Below are positions 21,974-30,634 of a DNA stretch of 30,753 nt, one piece after another (position 1 is the stretch's first letter; each line of letters starts with the position of its first letter). The notes beneath the pieces are model-generated. The model was not told the origin of the DNA, did no database searches, and saw nothing but the letters and a program-made list of their open reading frames with translations. The position numbers and the translations under genes are program-made. This DNA comes from an uncultured Eubacteriales bacterium. GTDB lineage: Bacteria > Bacillota > Clostridia > Oscillospirales > CAG-272. The stretch is from NCBI GenBank assembly GCA_900546315.1, contig URCP01000024.1, forward strand, positions 1-30,753, read 5' to 3'.

Positions 21974-22873
21974 TTGAGAGCATTATTCGGAACCGGCGGA
22001 AACTCGGAGAGCTTCTACGCCGAGGGAAACAAGGATACATGGCAGGCTCCGGCGTGGCTGAAGGCGCGCGGGCTTGACGCTTATGAGTATCAGGCTGGAA
22101 ACGGTCTCAGAGCGAGTGAGAAGTCTATGCGCCGTGTCGGCGAGGAGGCGGCGAAGAACGGCATCGCGCTGTCGCTTCACGCGCCGTATTTCATCTCGCT
22201 GTCAAGCGTGGAGCCGGAGAAGCGGCAGAACAGCATAGGATATATAACAGAGAGCCTGAGAGCCGCGGAATGGCTTGGGGCTGACATAATAGTCGTCCAC
22301 ACGGGAAGCGCCGCGAAGATTTCGCGCGAAACGGCGATGGAGTACGCGTCGGACACCCTTATAAAGCTGCTTGAGAGCACCGGCTCGAAGGTGCGCGTCG
22401 GGCTTGAGACAATGGGAAAGCTGAATCAGCTCGGGACGCTCTCTGAGGTTCTGACGCTATGCAAGATAGATAAGTCGCGGCTTTACCCGGTCGTGGACTT
22501 CGGGCACCTGAACTGCCGCGGAAGGCTTCAGAGCGGTGTCTTTGACAATCCGGACGAGCCGGACGTGACCGGCGGAGTGTTCGTGACGGTCGACGATTAC
22601 CGCAAGGTTTTCGACCGGATAGCGAACGAGCTCGGGGATGAGTACGCGAAGACGCTCCACTGCCACTTCTCGAAAATCGAGTACACAAAGAGCGGAGAGA
22701 AGAAGCACGTGAGGTTTGAAGACGAGGGCTTTGAGCCGGCGTATGAGCCGCTTCTCGAGGCGGTCGTCCGCGAGGGAGTTGCGCCGAGGTTCATCAGCGA
22801 GTCGGCAGGGACGATGGCTGAGGACGCGAAAACTATGAAGGATTACTACGATTCTCTGCTCGACAAGGGCTGA
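21974..22873 (+). CDS. Endonuclease IV-like TIM-barrel metalloenzyme
   Basis: The 299-residue protein belongs to the xylose isomerase-like/AP endonuclease family 2 barrel. Zinc-ligand positions of E. coli Nfo can be matched: His69, His109, Glu145, Asp175, His178, His231, His245 and Glu276. The Asp of the DxH pair (Asp229 in Nfo) is Lys here (KKH at 243-245). It may repair abasic sites, or be one of the related clostridial proteins of unconfirmed activity. The start is a TTG at 21974, placed by AGGAGG seven bases upstream and by the family-like opening MRALFGTGGNSESFYAEG. It follows aroE by 12 bases. Confidence 0.82.
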   Translation: MRALFGTGGNSESFYAEGNKDTWQAPAWLKARGLDAYEYQAGNGLRASEKSMRRVGEEAAKNGIALSLHAPYFISLSSVEPEKRQNSIGYITESLRAAEWLGADIIVVHTGSAAKISRETAMEYASDTLIKLLESTGSKVRVGLETMGKLNQLGTLSEVLTLCKIDKSRLYPVVDFGHLNCRGRLQSGVFDNPDEPDVTGGVFVTVDDYRKVFDRIANELGDEYAKTLHCHFSKIEYTKSGEKKHVRFEDEGFEPAYEPLLEAVVREGVAPRFISESAGTMAEDAKTMKDYYDSLLDKG

Positions 22874-22882
22874 GACGCTCCG

Positions 22883-24676
22883 GTGGCAAATTCTGTGGAC
22901 AATACGGAGAGACGCATTGAAAAGCCGTCAAAGAGACGCGCGGCGCTGTTTTATCTGACAGTCATTGTGACGATACTCTGCGCCGCTGTCCATTCGTTTA
23001 CCGCGGCGGCGTCGACGCTTTACGGCGATGATTTCAATTACGCGCTGTATTTCAGGGACGGGCTCCGGAATTTCCGGGATCTTACCGTCTCGCATTATCT
23101 GAATATAAACGGTCGCGCCATCGTGCATCTGCTTCTCGAGCTCGTGCTGATACCGAAGGACAGGCTGTTTTTCGCGGTGATACCGCTGATGATATTTGCC
23201 GTGTATTTCTTCGCGGCGCGCGCTGTGAGGGCGGAGAACAGGCTGCTGTTCCTCGCGCTCGGGCTTTCCGGGACGCTGTTTCTGCCGTGGACGGTGTTTC
23301 GCGAGGGCGTTTTCTGGATGTCGGGGGCGGTGAATTATATTTACCCGACGGTCATGGTTTTCGCGGCGTTCTACTTGTATAGAAGAGGTGTTGAGGACAG
23401 GATAAGCGTCCTGACAATACCGGTCATGTTCCTCGCGGGAGCCTCGACCGAACAGGGCGGCGCGGCGGCGATTATTGCCGCTTTGCTCTTCACGCTGGCT
23501 CGCGTCAGGGACAGGAAAAAGCTGCTCGGGTGCGGCGTCATGCTGTTCTTCCTCGCGGTCGGATACGCGACGGTCATGCTCTCGCCCGCGACGTCCGGGA
23601 GAGCCGCGGCGGAGGTCTCGGAAAAGCTCGGGATGATCGACCGGCTGAAAAACGTCTATGAGTATTCGGTCGGGAAGGATTCGGCGTTCTTGGTGTTTGA
23701 GGGAACGCTCGCACTGCTCGCGGCGGACGGGTTCAGGCGGAACAAATTGTTCCCGGCGCTTCTCGGTTCGGCGGCGGTCGCGGCGGTGATTTTATGGACG
23801 CTTGGCAGGTATACCGCGACAGGGCTTGTGTTGACAGTCGCGCTTGTTTGTGCCGGTCTGTGCGGTCTGTTTTCCGGGAAGGCTGAGCGGTCGGCTCTGC
23901 TTTTGGCGGGGCTCGCTTCGGTGGGGATGCTTGTGTTTTCGGTCACTTTCGGATACAGGAATATTCTTCCCGGACTGCTCATTTTCATCGCGGTCTCGGC
24001 GGATGTGCTCTGCGGGGTGTCGGAGCCGAAGCGTATCGCGGTCGTGTCGGTCGTCTTCGCGCTCGGTATGGTTTCGTTCCTGCCGGTGCTTTCAGGGTAC
24101 GCCGCAAATCGGAAGATAATAAACGAAAATCTGTCGGCGCTCGGAAACGGGACGGAAGATTTTTACTACAACATCGACCTCGACCCGAAATATTCCTACA
24201 ACCAGTTCGTCAGCGACGGAAACGGCTACCGCGCCGCGTATCGCGAGGTCTACGGGGTTCGGGACGGCGTGAAGATATTCATCCGCGGGAACGACTTCCG
24301 AGACCTGTACCGGAACGGCGTCCACTGCGAGAACCCGGTCTATACCGTGAACGGCGCGGACTACTACCCGTTCCGGAACATGATAGAGGCGGAGGACGGG
24401 AGCGTCACATACAACTCCGCTGAAAAGGTCACGGAGATAGAGCTTCACGGAAAGACGTTCGTATTCGACAACCGGAAAAACACCGTCACCGCGGACGGAA
24501 TCGTGACCGACGTTTCGGGCTATCGTCTCTTCGACCGCAAATACGGCAATATGTCGTCCGCAACGCTTTACTTCGCGAAGGAGTTTTACACTGATGTTCT
24601 CGGTATTCAAGTTGAAAATCAGGAAAAAGGAGAAAAGAAAAATGCGCATACTGATAATGAACGGTCCGAACCTTAA
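22883..24676 (+). CDS. Large multi-pass membrane protein (DUF6056/glycosyl-transfer-like)
   Basis: The 597-residue protein has about ten membrane helices between residues 22 and 400, then a soluble domain of about 190 residues. The early motif YGDDFNYALYF, followed by SHYLNINGRAIVHLLLEL, is seen in DUF6056 and GtrC-like membrane proteins, which are suspected of modifying surface glycans. The assignment is tentative. The start is a GTG at 22883, nine bases after the preceding stop, with a poor ribosome site. The last 35 bases overlap aroQ in another frame, and its end contains the aroQ ribosome site. The final residues (EKGEKKNAHTDNERSEP) look like a charged tail. Confidence 0.75.
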   Translation: MANSVDNTERRIEKPSKRRAALFYLTVIVTILCAAVHSFTAAASTLYGDDFNYALYFRDGLRNFRDLTVSHYLNINGRAIVHLLLELVLIPKDRLFFAVIPLMIFAVYFFAARAVRAENRLLFLALGLSGTLFLPWTVFREGVFWMSGAVNYIYPTVMVFAAFYLYRRGVEDRISVLTIPVMFLAGASTEQGGAAAIIAALLFTLARVRDRKKLLGCGVMLFFLAVGYATVMLSPATSGRAAAEVSEKLGMIDRLKNVYEYSVGKDSAFLVFEGTLALLAADGFRRNKLFPALLGSAAVAAVILWTLGRYTATGLVLTVALVCAGLCGLFSGKAERSALLLAGLASVGMLVFSVTFGYRNILPGLLIFIAVSADVLCGVSEPKRIAVVSVVFALGMVSFLPVLSGYAANRKIINENLSALGNGTEDFYYNIDLDPKYSYNQFVSDGNGYRAAYREVYGVRDGVKIFIRGNDFRDLYRNGVHCENPVYTVNGADYYPFRNMIEAEDGSVTYNSAEKVTEIELHGKTFVFDNRKNTVTADGIVTDVSGYRLFDRKYGNMSSATLYFAKEFYTDVLGIQVENQEKGEKKNAHTDNERSEP

Positions 24677-25088
24677 CCTTCTCGGTGAGCGTGAGCCGGG
24701 AATCTACGGCTCCGAGTCGCTCGAGGCGATCAACAGAAGGCTTGCGAAGAAGGCGGAAAAGCTCCACGTCGGAATCGACTTCTTCCAGTCGAACCACGAG
24801 GGAGAGCTCGTCGACCATCTTCACGCGGCGAGAGGGGAGTTCGACGCGATAGTGCTGAACGCGGGCGCTTACACTCACTATTCGATAGCGATACGCGACG
24901 CCATTTCGGCGATAAAGCTGCCGGTTATCGAGGTTCATCTCTCGAACGTACATGCGCGGGAAGGGTTCCGCGAGACCTCGGTCATAGCGCCGGTCTGCCG
25001 CGGGCAGATCGCCGGGTTCGGGGAGTACAGCTACACGCTCGGGCTTTTAGCCGCGATAAACGCGGTGAAGACGGAAGCCGCGAAATAA
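24642..25088 (+). CDS. aroQ: Type II 3-dehydroquinate dehydratase
   Basis: AroQ converts 3-dehydroquinate to 3-dehydroshikimate, the step before AroE. The 148-residue product has the complete type II pattern: ILIMNGPNLNLLGERE, FFQSNHEGELVDHLH, LNAGAYTHYSIAIRDA, IEVHLSN (catalytic His) and FRETSVIAPVCRGQIAGFG. The ATG at 24642 is chosen, nine bases after AAGGAG. The longer frame from 24594 adds a Lys-rich stretch foreign to the family. It overlaps the end of the membrane-protein gene by 35 bases and closes the transcription unit at a hairpin. Confidence 0.95.
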   Translation: MRILIMNGPNLNLLGEREPGIYGSESLEAINRRLAKKAEKLHVGIDFFQSNHEGELVDHLHAARGEFDAIVLNAGAYTHYSIAIRDAISAIKLPVIEVHLSNVHAREGFRETSVIAPVCRGQIAGFGEYSYTLGLLAAINAVKTEAAK

Positions 25089-25094
25089 AATGGG

Positions 25095-25123
25095 GGCGTC
25101 AGTCACACGGGCTGACGCCTTTT
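25095..25123 (+). terminator. Rho-independent terminator after aroQ
   Basis: GGCGTCAG and CTGACGCC form an 8-bp stem with a 9-base loop, followed by TTTT. It also lies just beyond the stop of the convergent araC gene. Confidence 0.8.
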
Positions 25124-25124
25124 C

Positions 25125-26006
25125 TCATAGAGGGTTGGTTTGTTCGGGTTCCATCCGGATGACGCTTTTTCCTGCTCCTGACGCGCGCATTACGCCCGGG
25201 GTCACTCCGGTTTTTCTGCGGAAGACGTTTATGAAGTATGAGTAGTTCCCGAAGCCGCATACCTCCGCCGCCTCGTCAGGGGAGGTGCCGCCGAGTATCA
25301 GTTCCTTCGCCGCGGAGACACGCCGTTCGGTCAGGTATTCTCCGAGACGCATTCCGGTCTCACGGGAGAAGCTGCGCGACAGGTATTCGCGCGAGACGTA
25401 CAGGGCGGACGCTATGTCAGATGTCGAGCGTATCTCCCCGAGGTGTGAGTTTATGTAGGCGAGCACGTTGCTGACGAGAGTTCCGTACCTTTCGCCGGCG
25501 TCTGTCGTATCCGGCCGGTCGAACGCCGCGTTGATCTCTGAAAGGTTCAGCAGCAGGTCCGCCACAAGTGTCGCCGCCCGGTCGGGGGAGTCCGCGGGCA
25601 TCGTCACGTCGCGTCTTACGCGTTCCTGACACGCGAGATAGGATTTTCGCGGGAGCACCAGGACATTCCGCTCACCGAAGGGACGGTCGAAGAAACAGCG
25701 CATATGCGTCCTGCCGATCAGCCCGGTGAGAAAATCCGGGTCTATCTGGTAGAAGAACCTCGTGTACAGGCAGGGCTCGTTTATCCGCACCGAGTGAATC
25801 TCTCCGGGGCGGGTGAATATGACGGTTCCGGGCGGCATATCGTAGATGCCGTTCTCTACCATGTAGCTGCATTTGCCCTCGACGAAGAAATACAGCTCGC
25901 AGAAGGGGTGGACGTGCGGGTGGTGATGCTTTTCCCCGGTGAGCTCGCTGTCTGTCTGCCAGGTGAGCCAGACTTTACCCTGGATATGTGAGCTTTGCGC
26001 GGACAT
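25125..26006 (-). CDS. AraC-family transcriptional regulator, copy 3
   Basis: The 293-residue protein has a cupin N-terminal half with a His-rich edge (HHHPHVHPFCELYFFVEG, then PPGTVIFTRPGEIHSV), which could hold a metal or a sugar. The C-terminal double helix-turn-helix includes DIASALYVSREYLSRSFSRETG and VCGFGNYSYFINVFRRKTGVTP. The start is the ATG at 26006, behind GGAGG. The longer frame to 26051 runs into the promoter. It is divergent from binding-protein copy 3, but is much less like copies 1 and 2 than they are like each other, so this pair is an older or independent assembly. Confidence 0.88.
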   Translation of the reverse strand: MSAQSSHIQGKVWLTWQTDSELTGEKHHHPHVHPFCELYFFVEGKCSYMVENGIYDMPPGTVIFTRPGEIHSVRINEPCLYTRFFYQIDPDFLTGLIGRTHMRCFFDRPFGERNVLVLPRKSYLACQERVRRDVTMPADSPDRAATLVADLLLNLSEINAAFDRPDTTDAGERYGTLVSNVLAYINSHLGEIRSTSDIASALYVSREYLSRSFSRETGMRLGEYLTERRVSAAKELILGGTSPDEAAEVCGFGNYSYFINVFRRKTGVTPGVMRASGAGKSVIRMEPEQTNPL

Positions 26007-26039
26007 ACTCAGCCTCCGTTCTTTTCGCGCGATATCTGA

Positions 26040-26068
26040 ATTATACCACAAAACGCGCTTTCTGTCAA
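26040..26068 (-). promoter_or_regulatory. Promoter of araC copy 3
   Basis: Minus-strand TTGACA (26063-26068), a 17-base spacer and TATAAT (26040-26045) with TGG before it: a full-consensus promoter. Confidence 0.82.
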
Positions 26069-26130
26069 GACATCAGGTCACAAAATCAATACAGAATGCC
26101 ACAGATTTGATAGAAAATAATGTCATGATG

Positions 26131-26139
26131 TGCTATAAT
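26131..26139 (+). promoter_or_regulatory. Extended -10 of binding-lipoprotein gene copy 3
   Basis: TGCTATAAT is a perfect extended -10. The position 17 bases upstream has TAGAAA, a poor -35, and a better TTGATA is 21 bases away. Activator dependence is plausible. Confidence 0.55.
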
Positions 26140-26181
26140 ATTATCAGAACGTTGAATTTACCGACCGAAAGGAAGATTATC

Positions 26182-27639
26182 ATGACAAGCAAAAGCATAA
26201 GAGCGATATGCGCGCTCCTCGCCGTTCTGACGGCGGTGTCCTGCGGGAGCGCCGCCGGAACGCCGGAGACAGGGAATACCGACACGACAAACGAAGAGAC
26301 AACAGCACCGGAAGACACGGCGCTGACCGACGATGTGCCGCCCCTTGATTTTGAGGGCAGGGAGTTCAGGACGGTCGAGCAGACAAGCGTGATGTACGGC
26401 TTCGCGCCGGAAGAGCAGAACGGGGATATAATAAACGACGCGGTCTATGAGCGGGCAAGGAAGGCGGAGGAAAGGTTCAACATTACGATCACCCCGACCG
26501 TCTATGATGACTACGGCAGGATATCCTCGGTGGTGAAGCAGTCGGTTATGAGCGGCGATCAGGTTTACGATCTCGTCTTCGGGCAGATGTATCAGTCGGG
26601 CTCGGACGCGCAGAGCGGTATTTTCGCCGACTGGAACGACATACCTTACGTTGATTTCTCGAAGCCGTGGTATGTGAAGTCGCTGAACGACGCTATGGTC
26701 GGCGGGAAGCTCTATATGATTGAGAGCGAGCTGTCGATCTCGTATTTCCAGCAGACGTGGATGATACTCTACAACAAGACAAAAGCCGAGGAAATAAGCG
26801 GTTTCCCGGATCTCTACAAGGCGGTTGAGGACGGCACATGGACGCTCGACGAGCTGAACAGCCTGACCTCCGACGTCTACCGCGACACTAACGGCGACAC
26901 GAAGCGGGACGCGGAAGACTTCTACGGTTTCGCGGGAACCTCCGCCGGGTGTTTACTCGCGGCGTTCCTGTACGGCGCGGACGGGCGGGTCGCAAAAGTC
27001 GACGGCGACCATGTGGAGCACCTGATAACGTCCGAGAAGACGCTCGACGTGCTCGGAAAGCTCTCGAAGCTCTTCTGGTCTAACAGCGGCACAATAACGA
27101 AAACCGACGCGCTCTCGAAGACAAGGCGCGAGCTGTTTCCGAAGGGAGTAGTTCTTTTCGAGGCGATGCAGGTGAACGACCTTCTGCGCGAGGATTTCGG
27201 GCTTCGCAACATGAGCGACGAGTTCGGCGTCCTTCCGCTCCCGAAGTATGACGAAAAGCAGGAGGAGTACTACACGGTCGTCGACGGCGGAGCCTCTGTC
27301 ATGGTCGTGCCGGCGAACCACGATAACACCGGGATGGTCGGAGCGGTCGTCGAGGCTATGAGCGCGATGTCGTACACCGACGTTATACCGAAATACATAG
27401 GCATGGCGGTCGAGCAGAAGGGCACACGCGACGAGGAGTCGATAAAGATAATGCGCGAGATTCTGGATTCCCGCGTGATGGACTTCGCGTACCTGTACGA
27501 CGGCTTCAAGGGCTGGGTCATGAATCTGACCGAGATAATAAAGAACGAGTCGGCGATATCCTCGACGATCGAGAAGAAAAAGAGCGCTATGGACAGCTAT
27601 TACAACTCGGTGATTGAGGTTCTCCGCTCTGAGGAGTGA
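26182..27639 (+). CDS. Extracellular solute-binding lipoprotein, copy 3 (orphan)
   Basis: The 485-residue protein has a signal peptide and lipobox-like AVSC (near residue 20), a Thr-rich linker and the same overall plan as copies 1 and 2: DFEGREFRTVEQ, EEQNGDIINDAVYERARKAEERFNI, DLVFGQMYQSG, VLPLPKYDEKQEEYYT and KGTRDEESIKIM. The calcium-type loop is DTNGDTKRDAED (26884-26919). The start is the ATG at 26182, behind AAAGGAAG. The frame is open for another 81 codons upstream, but that part covers the divergent promoters. No transporter subunits follow. The next gene is the GH38 mannosidase with its own promoter. Confidence 0.87.
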   Translation: MTSKSIRAICALLAVLTAVSCGSAAGTPETGNTDTTNEETTAPEDTALTDDVPPLDFEGREFRTVEQTSVMYGFAPEEQNGDIINDAVYERARKAEERFNITITPTVYDDYGRISSVVKQSVMSGDQVYDLVFGQMYQSGSDAQSGIFADWNDIPYVDFSKPWYVKSLNDAMVGGKLYMIESELSISYFQQTWMILYNKTKAEEISGFPDLYKAVEDGTWTLDELNSLTSDVYRDTNGDTKRDAEDFYGFAGTSAGCLLAAFLYGADGRVAKVDGDHVEHLITSEKTLDVLGKLSKLFWSNSGTITKTDALSKTRRELFPKGVVLFEAMQVNDLLREDFGLRNMSDEFGVLPLPKYDEKQEEYYTVVDGGASVMVVPANHDNTGMVGAVVEAMSAMSYTDVIPKYIGMAVEQKGTRDEESIKIMREILDSRVMDFAYLYDGFKGWVMNLTEIIKNESAISSTIEKKKSAMDSYYNSVIEVLRSEE

Positions 27640-27645
27640 CATACA

Positions 27646-27684
27646 TGAGCGTTTTCGCAGTGCGGAAACGCTCACTCTTTTTTT
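27646..27684 (+). terminator. Rho-independent terminator after binding-protein copy 3
   Basis: TGAGCGTTTTC and GGAAACGCTCA form an 11-bp stem (one T-G pair) with a 7-base loop, followed by CTCTTTTTTT. Confidence 0.88.
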
Positions 27685-27705
27685 CGGAAAAATCCGATCT
27701 GCTCA

Positions 27706-27734
27706 TTGACAATACCGCCGCGGTGTGGTAGAAT
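27706..27734 (+). promoter_or_regulatory. Promoter of the GH38/HAD operon
   Basis: TTGACA (27706-27711), a 17-base spacer and TAGAAT (27729-27734) with TGG in front. The leader is about 30 bases. Confidence 0.78.
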
Positions 27735-27772
27735 AGTATCATCAGAACCAGAATTACGGGAGGAATAACCTG

Positions 27773-30634
27773 ATGAACAACAATGACGCGAGATTTTCCG
27801 CGCTGAGGCAGCGCGTCGGCGGAGAGCGGGAGATCATGGGCTACGAGATGACCTTCGGTATGCCGAAGGAGACCATGTGGCACATAACGCCGCCGAACGG
27901 CACGATAAGGCGCGTGGTGTCCGAGCTCGAGTTCGCCCTGAAGCTCGACGACGCGAATGACGGAAAGTTCACGGACGACATTTCCGCGGCGCTTGACGTT
28001 GCCGAAAAATCGCTCGACAGGGACGGTGTGCTGACCTTCTCCGCGTGTGAGGAGACCGAGAAGAAGCTCCTTCCGCTCGAAAAAGCCGCGAAGGAGTATT
28101 CGCTGATCCTCTGCGGTCACGCGCACATCGACATGAACTGGATGTGGGGCTGGAACGAGACTGTCTCGGCGACTCTCGCTACCTTCCGCACGATGCTCGA
28201 CCTTATGGACGAGTACCCGGATTTCACCTTCTCGCAGTCGCAGACGTCGGTCTACAGGCTCGTCGAGGAGTACGACCCGGACATGATGAAGCGTATAAAG
28301 GCGCGAATCGACGAGGGCAGATGGGAGATAACCTCGACCGCGTGGGTCGAGACCGACAAGAATATGCCGTCCGGCGAATCTCTCCTTAACACCGTGAAAT
28401 ACACGCGCGACTACCTCGAGAAGACATGGGGCGTTGACCCGGAATCGCTTAAGATCGACTTCTCACCCGATACCTTCGGGCACAGCGCGCATATTCCGGA
28501 GATCGACTCGTACGCCGGGATAAAGTACTATTATCACTGCCGCGGGCTTGACGGGGATCACATTCTTTATCGTTACAAGGCTCCGTCCGGGGCTGAGATA
28601 CTGATGTACCGCGAGCCTTACTGGTACAATTCCGCGATAACGCCGCATGTCGGTCCGGGGCTTATCGACCTGTCGCGCCGCATGGGCGGGCTTAAGACCG
28701 GGCTTATCGTCTACGGTGTCGGAAACCACGGCGGCGGCGTCACGAGACGCGACATTGAGCGCGCGATCGAGATGAAGAGCTGGAAGATCTGGCCTGAGAT
28801 GAGATTCGGCACCTTCCGTGAGTTCTTCTCGATTGCCGACAAGCCGGAGATACGCGAAAAGCTGCCCGTCGTCGACCACGAGCTGAACTTCCTCTTCGAC
28901 GGCTGCTACACCACGCAGTCGAGGATAAAGAGAGCCAACCGCATGACCGAGGCGAAGCTCATCGAGGCGTCGGCTCTCTCCGCGCTCGGACACGATATCT
29001 TCGGCGCGAGATATAACTATAAGGCATACGAGACCGGATGGAGGGACACGCTCTTCACTCACTTCCACGATATACTGACCGGCTCCTGCGTTCAGGACAG
29101 CCGCGAGTACGCGATGGGGCTCTATCAGACGGCGGCGGCTCACGCGGAGACAGAGGAGACGCTCGCGCTGAGGGCTCTCTCCGAGGCGGTTGACAGCTCT
29201 ATGGTTGAGCTCTCCGACGAGGAGATAAAGCGCGGCTCGCAGTCTGAGGGTGCGGGCGCGGGCTTCGGCGTGACGAGCTTCGCGGGCGTTCCGAACCCGG
29301 AGCGCGGCGTCGGGCTGACTCGTGTGTTCACCCTTTACAATCCCGCCGGAACTGAGCGGGAGGACGTCACCGAACTTAGAATTTGGGACTGGACAGGCGA
29401 TATCAGGCGGCTCAGAGTGACCGACGCGGAGGGAAAACCGCTCGAGTTCGCGGTCATTGACGGCTCCTTCCAGAGGTACTGGGATCATCAGTTCAACCGC
29501 CTGCTCGTCAGAGTGAAGCTGCCCGCCTATGGTTACACGACAGTCGTCGTCAGACAGGCTGAGGTTGAGAAGTACCCGTACTACTACGGCGGAACGCACA
29601 ACGTGCTCTCATATGAAAACAGCTATGTCCTCGAGAACGAGCACATCCGCGCCGAGTTCGACCAGCAGACGATGAGCCTTGTCTCGCTCATCGACAAGAA
29701 GGACGGTAGCGAGAAAATAAACAGAAGCGAGTTCGCGGGCATCGTCGGCATCGACACTCAGCTCGAGGGAAGCAGCGCGTGGGTTATCGGAAAGTATCAC
29801 GCGATAAGGCCGCTCACGGATATACGGCGCGTTGACAGGTTCGGTTTCGGCGGACTGAGGCAGGGCTATCGTTTTGACGCCGGAATCTACAACTCGACCG
29901 TGAACTGCGAGATAACCCTCGACAAGGGCGCGAAGGCTCTTAACTATCACATAAACGTCGACTGGAACGAGACGGCGGGGAGATTCGCCCCGATGCTCGC
30001 GCTGAGAATGCCGGTCGGCTATGCGGTGAGCGGATATATGCGCGACGTGCCGATGGGCGTTGCGATGACCGGGAGCGAGAACCACGACATTCCGGCGCAG
30101 AGCTACACGGCGGCGATCGGGGGCGGCTCGCCTCTCTACCTGATGACCGACTCGAAATACGGCTACAGGGCTTATGACAATATTCTGACCTCGACTCTCA
30201 TCAACACGGCGCACAATCCTGACTTTGACCCTGAGCGGGGACGGCACGAGATAACGATAGCTGTCGGCATCGGTGTTTCCTGCCCGCGCGGGATGGCGGA
30301 CATATCCGAGATCTTCCGTTTCCCGGTGAGATACGCGTCGACGAACCCGCATAAGGGCGCTCTCGCTCCGTCCGGCTCGCTTATGACGGCTGAGACCGGC
30401 TCAGCGAAGATAACGTCGATAACTCTCACGGATGATGGAAAGCTGCTTGTAAGGCTGAACGAGCTTGCCGGAAAGAACGCGGAGATAACTCTCGGTCTCA
30501 CAAAGAACGTGAAGAGCGCGGCGCTCGTCGACCTGTCCGGACACAAGACCGGCGCGGCTGAGGTTTCTGGCAATACAGTAACGTTTGCGGTCGGACCGTA
30601 CAGAATTTCCTCGGTGGAGATTGCCCTCGCATGA
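27773..30634 (+). CDS. Alpha-mannosidase, glycoside hydrolase family 38
   Basis: The 953-residue cytoplasmic enzyme (no signal peptide) should release alpha-linked mannose. The catalytic domain has GHAHIDMNWMW (115-125), where His116 and Asp120 are zinc ligands, and SPDTFGHSAHIPEI, where Asp233 is the expected nucleophile. HFHDILTGS supplies a further zinc-site His. After the middle helical domain, the C-terminal half is the beta-rich domain of GH38 (LVSLIDKKDGSE, LNYHINVDWNE). GGGAGG nine bases upstream of the ATG fixes the start. It overlaps the next gene by four bases (ATGA), so the two are coupled. With an AraC/binding-lipoprotein pair just upstream it may act on host or yeast N-glycan fragments; the substrate is inferred. 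Confidence 0.93.
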   Translation: MNNNDARFSALRQRVGGEREIMGYEMTFGMPKETMWHITPPNGTIRRVVSELEFALKLDDANDGKFTDDISAALDVAEKSLDRDGVLTFSACEETEKKLLPLEKAAKEYSLILCGHAHIDMNWMWGWNETVSATLATFRTMLDLMDEYPDFTFSQSQTSVYRLVEEYDPDMMKRIKARIDEGRWEITSTAWVETDKNMPSGESLLNTVKYTRDYLEKTWGVDPESLKIDFSPDTFGHSAHIPEIDSYAGIKYYYHCRGLDGDHILYRYKAPSGAEILMYREPYWYNSAITPHVGPGLIDLSRRMGGLKTGLIVYGVGNHGGGVTRRDIERAIEMKSWKIWPEMRFGTFREFFSIADKPEIREKLPVVDHELNFLFDGCYTTQSRIKRANRMTEAKLIEASALSALGHDIFGARYNYKAYETGWRDTLFTHFHDILTGSCVQDSREYAMGLYQTAAAHAETEETLALRALSEAVDSSMVELSDEEIKRGSQSEGAGAGFGVTSFAGVPNPERGVGLTRVFTLYNPAGTEREDVTELRIWDWTGDIRRLRVTDAEGKPLEFAVIDGSFQRYWDHQFNRLLVRVKLPAYGYTTVVVRQAEVEKYPYYYGGTHNVLSYENSYVLENEHIRAEFDQQTMSLVSLIDKKDGSEKINRSEFAGIVGIDTQLEGSSAWVIGKYHAIRPLTDIRRVDRFGFGGLRQGYRFDAGIYNSTVNCEITLDKGAKALNYHINVDWNETAGRFAPMLALRMPVGYAVSGYMRDVPMGVAMTGSENHDIPAQSYTAAIGGGSPLYLMTDSKYGYRAYDNILTSTLINTAHNPDFDPERGRHEITIAVGIGVSCPRGMADISEIFRFPVRYASTNPHKGALAPSGSLMTAETGSAKITSITLTDDGKLLVRLNELAGKNAEITLGLTKNVKSAALVDLSGHKTGAAEVSGNTVTFAVGPYRISSVEIALA

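Noticed and set aside
28463..29599. Minus-strand frame of 378 codons opposite the GH38 gene
   Set aside because: It is fully antisense to a clear alpha-mannosidase, has no ribosome site and shows Arg/Val/Leu-rich shadow composition.
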